A stretch of 8,802 nucleotides of DNA. It comes from Desulfobacteraceae bacterium. GTDB lineage: Bacteria; Desulfobacterota; Desulfobacteria; Desulfobacterales; Desulfosalsimonadaceae. Each line of letters begins with the position of its first letter. Within the stretch, counting starts at the first letter, position 1. Under the pieces are notes generated by a model. That model did no database searches and was not told the DNA's origin. It saw nothing but the letters and a program-made list of their open reading frames with translations. Positions 1 through 5,171 of the stretch are shown here, in pieces. The stretch covers positions 1 through 8,802 of the forward strand of contig SLPT01000278.1 in assembly GCA_007131845.1 (NCBI GenBank). The letters run 5' to 3'. Made by a program: the position numbers and the translations under genes.

Positions 1-1966
1 CGGGTTTTCGGGACCCATCGGCCGGCACGATGAAAATATTGGTGCTGAAATCAAGATCGTTCACGGCATAGGCAATAAAACGTCCATCCGGGCTCCAGCG
101 CCAGTGAAGGCTGCTGTCCCAACCCGCCACCAGGGTCCGTTTCCGTCCGGTGTCCAGGTCCATGACCACCAAATCCCCGCGACCCCGACGGAATGCAATG
201 GCCGATCCGTCCGGAGACGGGGATACCTCCCGGTCGTTGTGATCGGACGCTACCAGAGGGGAGATGCTGAACTGCACGGCATCATGCCATCGGGCAGGAT
301 CCATGGACTCGGGCAGGTCTTCGGCCTGATCCGGAGCAGGCACTTCATCCTCCTGCAGCATTTCCCTTTCAGGGCGCTCGGGCTCCGGCTCAGGCTCCGG
401 CCCGGGATCCGGATCGGTCGGGGCCGGCGGATCCGCCGGATCCACCGGGGCGAACGGATCTTCCGGGTCTTCGATCCGAAGGCCTGCAAAAGGTTCCAGT
501 GGATCGCCGGGATCCTCCGGCAAAGCCCGGGGGTCTGACGGATCACGGACAGCATCGGGGGCATCCAAGGGAAGGTCGGCCAGGGAAAGGCCGGCAAGGA
601 TCTCTTCGGGAAGATAAAGCACGCTTTCCGGAGGCTCTGACGGGGCGGGCCTGTCGTATGCCCGGCGGACCTCGGCGCGCGTCAGGGCAACCCTCACCTG
701 GTATATGGAAGATGTAGAGTCCTTGTCACTGGTAAAGTAAAGGCTGAGACCGTCCGGGGACCAGGCAATGTCGACGTGCCGGGCGTGGGTGTTGGGAGTC
801 ACCGCCCGGGTCGGGCTGTATTCGTCCATGTTGCGGACGTAGACGCGCCCGTATGCGATATAAGCCATTACCCGGCCGTCCGGGCTGAGTGCCGCTTCGG
901 TGATGTCCCGGTCGATGCGCCGCAGTTCGTGGTCATCCCGTCCGTCATCCCCGGCACGAAGACTTACGGGCCGGACAGTCGCCTCCGGGTCGTCCAGGTC
1001 CAGCGTGTACAGGCGGTCCCACACGCTGATAACCGCCGTACTCCCGTCGGCGGACACATCGAAGCTCTGCACGTCGCGCCCTTCAAAGCCAGTGAGGCGC
1101 TCCGGTTCGTTTTCCCGGGCCTGGCCCTGGCCGCTCAAACGGATGCGATACAGATTGACCGTATCCAACGCCCGGTCGGACATGAACACCAGGGTATCGC
1201 TGCCGGCCCACCGGGCGCTCCCATCGTCCCCGTCGCGCCGGGTGACGGATTCGAAACGGTCTTCCATCCGGTCGTGGATCCAGACGTTCATGGCATCGGG
1301 GCCGGTATAATGACGCCGGCTCCAGCCATGGTAATATCCCCCCCGGGTGAATACCGTACGGCGGCCGTCAGGCGAAATCCGTGGTTCGGATCCGAATGCG
1401 TCATGCAGGCGTTCATGCTCCCCGCCTTCCGGTGACATCCTGTAGGGACGATGATCCCGGTACACGTCCGCCTCGATCAGGCCGGAAAAAGAAATGACAT
1501 CTGGGCCTGTCCCGTCGCGGGACCAGTGCGGATTGCGCATGAACCGATCGCTGTGTGTAAGCTGCCGGATCCTTGTGCCGTCGCGCCCGATGCGCCAGAG
1601 GTTCATGTAACCGTCGCGCATGGATGTAAAAACGATCGCATCCCCGTCCGGGCTCCAGCTGGAGTGCAGATCATCATGCCGGTGACGGGTCAGTCGCATG
1701 GCCGTTCCCCCGCTGGCCGGGACCACCCACAGATCGCCTCCGGCGCTGAAAGCGATTTCTTCTCCATCCGGGCTGATCGACGGGAAACGGGGCAATGCGA
1801 CGGCTTCGGATGCCTCCGCATAAGGCGCCCATGCAGAAATGATAAGCAGCGACAGCAAAAGCCCGCATGCAGCGGCAAAAAGGGATGCCTGGGACCGTGA
1901 TCGACTGTGTGAAGTGTTTCGTGTATTTGGTGGTTTTCGTGTGCTGGATGTATTGCAGGCGTGCAT
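1..1966 (-). CDS. Exported tricorn/TolB-like beta-propeller protein, probable S41-type peptidase N-terminal part (partial)
   Basis: I translated the minus strand from ATG 1966 to the window edge and found 655 codons without a stop, so the gene continues to the left. The only upstream in-frame codons before a TAA lack a start. Residues about 22-46 look like a signal peptide (basic n-region, LLLSLLIISAWA core, AEA-S cleavage), so the protein should be exported. SPDG-type propeller blades recur near residues 64, 106, 197, 361, 403, 582 and 625. The RRHYTGPDAMNVW segment near 220 and NIFIVPADGSRKP near 645 resemble the propeller region of tricorn-like S41 peptidases. That is family knowledge; the catalytic PDZ/peptidase region is not in the window, so protease function is inference. 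A linker of about 115 residues (about 440-555) rich in Pro, Asp and Glu separates two propeller parts. It could instead be a TolB/PD40 protein without a peptidase. Confidence 0.85.
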   Translation of the reverse strand, partial: MHACNTSSTRKPPNTRNTSHSRSRSQASLFAAACGLLLSLLIISAWAPYAEASEAVALPRFPSISPDGEEIAFSAGGDLWVVPASGGTAMRLTRHRHDDLHSSWSPDGDAIVFTSMRDGYMNLWRIGRDGTRIRQLTHSDRFMRNPHWSRDGTGPDVISFSGLIEADVYRDHRPYRMSPEGGEHERLHDAFGSEPRISPDGRRTVFTRGGYYHGWSRRHYTGPDAMNVWIHDRMEDRFESVTRRDGDDGSARWAGSDTLVFMSDRALDTVNLYRIRLSGQGQARENEPERLTGFEGRDVQSFDVSADGSTAVISVWDRLYTLDLDDPEATVRPVSLRAGDDGRDDHELRRIDRDITEAALSPDGRVMAYIAYGRVYVRNMDEYSPTRAVTPNTHARHVDIAWSPDGLSLYFTSDKDSTSSIYQVRVALTRAEVRRAYDRPAPSEPPESVLYLPEEILAGLSLADLPLDAPDAVRDPSDPRALPEDPGDPLEPFAGLRIEDPEDPFAPVDPADPPAPTDPDPGPEPEPEPERPEREMLQEDEVPAPDQAEDLPESMDPARWHDAVQFSISPLVASDHNDREVSPSPDGSAIAFRRGRGDLVVMDLDTGRKRTLVAGWDSSLHWRWSPDGRFIAYAVNDLDFSTNIFIVPADGSRKP

Positions 1967-1987
1967 AAAAAAATATCTGTTCGTTTA

Positions 1988-2016
1988 ATTTTACAGCCGG
2001 GGCTTTTGTGAAAAAA
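1988..2016 (-). promoter_or_regulatory. Weak candidate promoter for the propeller gene
   Basis: On the minus strand TAAAAT (1988-1993) could serve as a -10 element about 22 bases before the ATG at 1966. The possible -35 is poor: TTTTTT at 2011-2016 with a 17-base spacer, which is also the T-tract of the preceding terminator. No convincing Shine-Dalgarno sequence precedes the ATG, where a run of seven T sits. This is a tentative call made because a terminator just upstream implies a separate promoter. Confidence 0.2.
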
Positions 2017-2031
2017 CCCGTCTTTGACAGG
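2011..2031 (-). terminator. Intrinsic terminator after the METTL7-like methyltransferase
   Basis: Read on the minus strand, CCTGTC (2031-2026), loop AAA, and GACGGG (2022-2017) form a 6-bp stem with one T-G wobble. It is followed directly by six T (2016-2011). The site is 100 bases past the methyltransferase stop and 45 bases before the propeller gene start, so it would separate the two transcripts. Confidence 0.65.
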
Positions 2032-2086
2032 CCGCGTCACTGCGTAACATGCGGCTTCCGCTTCGAGAGCAAACTCTATCCATCAA

Positions 2087-2105
2087 AATCCCGTCACCCG
2101 GGATT
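2087..2105 (-). terminator. Second, weaker hairpin downstream of the methyltransferase
   Basis: AATCCCG (2087-2093) and CGGGATT (2099-2105) are perfect inverted arms around a 5-base loop. On the minus strand the stem ends in TT and is followed by TTGATGG, so the T-tract is short. It may act as an upstream helper of the better terminator at 2011-2031, or simply protect the 3' end. Confidence 0.35.
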
Positions 2106-2130
2106 CATGAATATACAACTTCACAGCGCT

Positions 2131-2751
2131 TCACGCCGCAGATGCTTCGCCCCAGTACGTGTAACCCGTTATCCGGGGACGGATTAAATAACCCGATGAC
2201 ATCCTGACTGCAAAACCGTTTTGATCAAGCAGGAAAGGAATGTTCCGGTCCAGATGACACCCTCCGGCAACCCTTTCCCAGTATGACTGCAGACGGTACT
2301 GCCATTTTGCGACATGTTTTTCAGGGGAAAGCCCGTGTTCGGAAAACAGGAACCTTCCTCCGGGCCTGAGCACCCTCCGGATTTCCCGCAGTACGGCAGA
2401 TGGATCCGAAACGCTGCAAAGCGTGTACGTGGATACCACCGAATCGAAAGAAGCATCCGGGAACGGCATCCGCTCAGCGGGAACGGCGACAAGCTCCACG
2501 GGAACGCCTGCTGTTCTTTTCCTGCGGCGTGCCAGTCGGTGCATTGGTTCTGATGGATCAACGCCAACGATCGAGCTGACCCGCACGGGATCGTAGTAAG
2601 AAAAATTCAGGCCTGTCCCGATTCCGATTTCCAGCACCCTTCCGCTTGCCTGCGGAACCACTTTCGCGCGCTGTCTGCGAAACGATTTCAGGTTGCACGT
2701 GGCATCCAGAAGAAGGGGAAGTATTCTTTTTCCATACCAGGATGTCTTCAT
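2131..2751 (-). CDS. Class I SAM-dependent methyltransferase, METTL7/UbiE-like
   Basis: The product (206 aa) is expected to transfer a methyl group from S-adenosylmethionine to a small molecule; the substrate cannot be read from the sequence. Visible motifs are SAM motif I VLEIGIGTG (39-47), the acidic motif II VGVDPS (62-67), a PFPDASFDSVVSTYTLCSV stretch (97-114), LRPGG (129-132 region) and EHG (138-140). The late GGCHLDRN stretch (163-170) is typical of the bacterial proteins related to METTL7 thiol methyltransferases. I chose ATG 2751 because AGGAG sits five bases upstream. An in-frame GTG at 2769 would add six residues but has no better ribosome site. The gene is monocistronic, with a terminator downstream. 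There is no predicted membrane anchor, unlike animal METTL7. Confidence 0.85.
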   Translation of the reverse strand: MKTSWYGKRILPLLLDATCNLKSFRRQRAKVVPQASGRVLEIGIGTGLNFSYYDPVRVSSIVGVDPSEPMHRLARRRKRTAGVPVELVAVPAERMPFPDASFDSVVSTYTLCSVSDPSAVLREIRRVLRPGGRFLFSEHGLSPEKHVAKWQYRLQSYWERVAGGCHLDRNIPFLLDQNGFAVRMSSGYLIRPRITGYTYWGEASAA

Positions 2752-2914
2752 GTGTACTCCTGTGAACACGCTTTGACCACACCCGGTTACACACCGGTTG
2801 CATGCTGCTCTGCATCGCCATGCACTGTCGCGGGCATATGCGTGTCATCCGTTTTTAATCCTCAAGATACGCCCGGTGTTCCTGCGGGGAAAATTATCGC
2901 CGCCTTGACCATGA

Positions 2915-2932
2915 CGAAAATCCTGATTTTCG
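2915..2932. repeat. Short perfect inverted repeat
   Basis: CGAAAATC (2915-2922) and GATTTTCG (2925-2932) are perfect inverted arms separated by CT. It lies 163 bases upstream of the METTL7-like start and could be an operator or a small cruciform. There is no T-tract, so it is not a standard terminator. Confidence 0.5.
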
Positions 2933-2992
2933 CTCGGGCACTATTCTTGCAAAAACCGAACCAACTTCCTATATTCGGCTCATAACCTGACA

Positions 2993-3020
2993 CACTCGTA
3001 AAAAGTTCAAGATCAAGGCT
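2993..3020 (-). repeat. Truncated, internally deleted copy of the palindromic repeat (fragment D)
   Basis: The fragment joins CACTCGTAAAAA to GTTCAAGATCAAGGCT. In the reverse complement of copy B and its right flank (7440-7495) the same two pieces are separated by 26 bases lying between two GTAAAAA motifs. The fragment therefore looks like a remnant that lost the DNA between short direct repeats and the rest of the element. Confidence 0.6.
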
Positions 3021-3025
3021 GATAA

Positions 3026-3051
3026 GCCGGTAATACGTCTTTTTTACCGGC
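3026..3051. repeat. Inverted repeat, hairpin without T-tract
   Basis: GCCGGTAA (3026-3033) and TTACCGGC (3044-3051) form a perfect 8-bp stem around a 10-base, T-rich loop. Neither strand has a T-run directly after the stem, so a terminator role is doubtful. It directly precedes the heptamer array. Confidence 0.55.
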
Positions 3052-3055
3052 AGTG

Positions 3056-3119
3056 TTAAGTTTTAAGTGATTAAGTGATTAAGTGTTAAGTGTTAAGTGT
3101 TAAGTGTTAAGTGTTAAGT
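3056..3119 (+). repeat. TTAAGTG short tandem repeat
   Basis: After a first TTAAGT (3056-3061) come two octamers TTAAGTGA (3063-3078), five heptamers TTAAGTG (3079-3113) and a final TTAAGT (3114-3119). The units are exact apart from the extra A in the octamers, which suggests slipped-strand expansion. The array is AT-rich, unlike neighbouring genes, and lies about 260 bases upstream of cheR. No function is evident. Confidence 0.9.
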
Positions 3120-3170
3120 AAAATCGAGAAGTTATTTTTTTATTATTTGTCGGTTAGATATGCTTCCGGG

Positions 3171-3211
3171 CTTTTTACGGTGCAATCAAGGCTTGATGAA
3201 CCCGTAAAAAG
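3171..3211. repeat. Two-part hairpin next to repeat copy A
   Basis: The outer arms CTTTTTACGG (3171-3180) and CCGTAAAAAG (3202-3211) are perfect. An inner dyad ATCAAG-G-CTTGAT (3185-3197) lies between them. The CCGTAAAAAG arm overlaps the 28-base flank of copy A (3193-3220) that is also present beside copy B, so this hairpin may be part of a larger repeat unit. Confidence 0.6.
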
Positions 3212-3220
3212 TCGCGATCC

Positions 3221-3344
3221 GACGGCTTTGTAAAAAGTCCAAGATCAAGGATTGCGCGATTCCAAAGAATGCAGAGTGCTTAGCGTACGTGAAACTCTGA
3301 GGAATCGCGTGTAACGCAGATATTGGGATTTTTCCGAAGCCGTC
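3221..3344 (-). repeat. Interspersed palindromic repeat, copy A (124 bp, inverted orientation)
   Basis: The element begins GACGGCTTTGTAAAAAGTCC and ends with the near-complement CCGAAGCCGTC, so its ends are inverted repeats and the whole unit can fold into a long imperfect hairpin. Its reverse complement aligns along its full length with copy B at 7344-7467, which is also 124 bp, and with copy C. Homology to copy B continues into the 28 bases at 3193-3220. It carries no ORF and ends 34 bases before the cheR start. Confidence 0.9.
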
Positions 3345-3378
3345 ATGACAACTACAGATTTATAGAAGAGGAACATTG

Positions 3379-4191
3379 TTGGACGATTCCCGGTTTGCAC
3401 AACTGCTGGACTTCATGAACGCATCATGGAGAGGCTACCGCAAGGTCCGGAAAGGGGTCAAAAAACGGATCAGCCGCCACATGCAGGAACTGGACTGCCG
3501 CAGTATGGACCATTATATCGAACGCCTCGGTGCGGATGAGAAAGCTCAAGCCGAATGCAAACGGCTGATGGGCGTTTCCATCTCCCGCTTTTTCCGGGAC
3601 CGCCGCCTGTGGGATATCCTGGAAGAACGGGTGCTGCCGGAGATCGTAAAACAGGGACGCAATCCCCTGAACATATGGTTTGCCGGATGCGCCGGGGGCG
3701 AAGAGGTATACAGCTTCCGGATCCTGTGGGAGAAATTTTCAGGCGGCCTCGAAAATTCGCCTGAACTAAGCATCCTTGCAACCGACCTGAATCCGGAATA
3801 CCTGGAACGGGCCAGGGCCGGAATATACCCTGCGGGCGCACTGCACGAAGCGGATGAAACAATTCTGGCCCGGTGGTTTGTGAAACACGGGAAAAACCGT
3901 TTCGCCGTGGACGGATCTTTGCAGGAAGACGTGTGCTGGAAAGTTTACGACCACCTGGAGGGCTCCCCGCCGGAACAAGACCCGGAAGAATGCCTGGATA
4001 TCGTTTTCCTGCGAAACAGCATCTTGACCTATTACCCTCAAGAGGCGTTTTGCGAACCGCTCGGGCGCATAACCGCAGCCATTGCACCGTCGGGCTTTCT
4101 GGTCATTGGTGCAAAGGAAGCGATCCCGGATCCCGGGCGACAACACCTGCGCCGGTATGACCGGTATATATACCGTAAAATCCTTTCCTGA
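3379..4191 (+). CDS. CheR-type protein methyltransferase domain protein, orphan
   Basis: CheR enzymes methylate glutamate residues of chemoreceptors in the cytoplasm using SAM. The 270-aa product has the usual CheR length and order: an N-terminal helical region (about 1-90) containing GVSISRFFRDRRLW (about 65-78), then a SAM domain with IWFAGCAGGEEVYSF (about 99-113), the acidic ATDLNPEYLERARAGIY segment (about 134-150), LDIVFLRNSILTYY (about 206-219) and GFLVIGAKEAIP near the end. Motif I reads AGCAGGEEVYS instead of the usual STGEEPYS, so activity is likely but not certain. No ATG lies upstream before an in-frame TGA at 3346. TTG 3379 sits six bases after AGGA and is preferred to TTG 3376. 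No chemoreceptor, cheA, cheB or cheW is in the window, so its target is unknown. Its 3' end faces the HdrB-like gene, 11 bases away. Confidence 0.85.
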   Translation: MDDSRFAQLLDFMNASWRGYRKVRKGVKKRISRHMQELDCRSMDHYIERLGADEKAQAECKRLMGVSISRFFRDRRLWDILEERVLPEIVKQGRNPLNIWFAGCAGGEEVYSFRILWEKFSGGLENSPELSILATDLNPEYLERARAGIYPAGALHEADETILARWFVKHGKNRFAVDGSLQEDVCWKVYDHLEGSPPEQDPEECLDIVFLRNSILTYYPQEAFCEPLGRITAAIAPSGFLVIGAKEAIPDPGRQHLRRYDRYIYRKILS

Positions 4192-4202
4192 CGGCACGAT
4201 AA

Positions 4203-5105
4203 TCAGGCGGATTCTGAAACGGAGCGGACATCCTCCTCCTTTTTGCGCGGCAACGCAACAGATGATGCATTGAGATGATGGGTGTCCAGCCCCAGCCGCT
4301 TTGATGAAAACCCCATACTAAGCCCCAGAAGCTGCGGATACAGGATCGACGGAAGCGGGGTTTCGATATCGCCTGCTTCCAGCATGGCCTGCTGCACCTG
4401 GTCGAACTGAATCTGGCAGTAGGTACAGGATACGCAGAGATACTCCGCCCCGGCATCCAAAGCGCTGGTGATTTTTTTAGCGGCCAGAAACCGTGAAAGG
4501 CGGTCGTTTTTCTGCCACAACGGATTGCCGCAGCAATCGAGCCGCATGGGCCACTTCACACTGACAGCGCCCGTTGCCTCCACGAGACGGTCGAATATCG
4601 TCGGGTTGTCCGGATCGTCAAAGTCCGTTATCCGGCTCGGACGCAGTGCATGGCAGCCGTAATGGACTGCAACCCGCGGGGCGTCGAGCGGATTTTTGAC
4701 CCTTGCCTTAATGGCCTCGAGGCCGACATCATGGAAAAGCACCTGAAGAATATGCCGTATTTCCAGTGTTCCGGTGTATTTCAGCTCCAGGGGGGCAAGC
4801 TGGCTGTTGATGCGGTCTTTCAGGTCCGTTCTTTCGGAAAGCATATAGGCGGCATGCCGGAGGCTACCATAGCAGCATTTACAGGGGGTCACAAGACCGG
4901 ATGCCGATTTTTCCGCCAGGGCGAGGTTGCGCGCTGCACTATAGAGATAGGAATAAAAATCGAGATTGCGCACCGGGTAACCGCAGCAGTTGAATTCCAC
5001 GTCCGTCAGGCCGATGTCCAATGCGGAAAAGACCATCCGGGTGGCAATTTCATACTGGGGTACGTAATACGGAATTTTACATCCTGCAAAAAAAGCATAT
5101 TTCAT
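4203..5105 (-). CDS. HdrB-like CCG-domain protein (heterodisulfide reductase subunit B family)
   Basis: HdrB-family proteins bind non-cubane Fe-S clusters through CCG domains and reduce disulfides or act as redox relays. The 300-aa product has two complete sets. The first is C9, C40-C41-G42, and C75/C78 in TPCKCC. The second is C151, C191-C192-G193, and C227/C230 in SCTYC. There is no signal peptide or membrane segment, so it should be cytoplasmic and dock on the membrane protein encoded just upstream, 66 bases away on the same strand. I start it at ATG 5105 because AAGGA lies about seven bases upstream; ATG 5138 would add 11 residues with no ribosome site. CoM/CoB are not expected in this kind of bacterium, so the substrate is unknown. 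In related complexes (EMO, Tmc, Qmo, MfrE/SdhE) CCG domains serve quinone-linked electron transfer. Confidence 0.88.
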   Translation of the reverse strand: MKYAFFAGCKIPYYVPQYEIATRMVFSALDIGLTDVEFNCCGYPVRNLDFYSYLYSAARNLALAEKSASGLVTPCKCCYGSLRHAAYMLSERTDLKDRINSQLAPLELKYTGTLEIRHILQVLFHDVGLEAIKARVKNPLDAPRVAVHYGCHALRPSRITDFDDPDNPTIFDRLVEATGAVSVKWPMRLDCCGNPLWQKNDRLSRFLAAKKITSALDAGAEYLCVSCTYCQIQFDQVQQAMLEAGDIETPLPSILYPQLLGLSMGFSSKRLGLDTHHLNASSVALPRKKEEDVRSVSESA

Positions 5106-5171
5106 GAGTCGATCCTTCGTTGTATCATTTGCCTGCATTTATTTGCCGGTATCGTGAACGCTCCGAAAGAA

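Larger units (their letters stand above)
2752..3378. other. Non-coding stretch between divergent methyltransferase genes
   Basis: This 627-base region separates the minus-strand METTL7-like gene from the plus-strand cheR. It holds a short hairpin (2915-2932), a truncated repeat fragment (2993-3020), another hairpin (3026-3051), a heptamer tandem array (3056-3119), a two-part hairpin (3171-3211) and repeat copy A (3221-3344). I found no convincing promoter for either gene and no protein-coding ORF with recognisable content. Confidence 0.7.

Noticed and set aside
776..1435. 219-codon plus-strand ORF in the left region
   Set aside because: The opposite strand is a continuous 655-codon frame with repeated SPDG propeller motifs, so this is a shadow of that gene.
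2752..2985. 77-codon plus-strand ORF
   Set aside because: It runs from the METTL7-like start region into intergenic DNA with no motif; composition does not resemble the neighbouring genes.
3056..3119. CRISPR-like array
   Set aside because: The units are seven or eight bases with no spacers, so this is a simple tandem repeat.
3470..4087. 205-codon minus-strand ORF
   Set aside because: It is antisense to cheR and its translation is rich in Arg, Pro and Gly without domain features, as expected for a GC-rich shadow frame.
4162..4175. Perfect 14-base palindrome CGGTATATATACCG
   Set aside because: It lies inside the last codons of cheR, encoding part of RYIYR, has no T-tract and is far from any start; it may be chance.
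4203..5105. Succinate dehydrogenase/fumarate reductase subunit E (SdhE/MfrE)
   Set aside because: CCG domains also occur there, but no flavoprotein or iron-sulfur SdhA/SdhB gene is adjacent; the neighbour is a cytochrome b/HdrC-like fusion.
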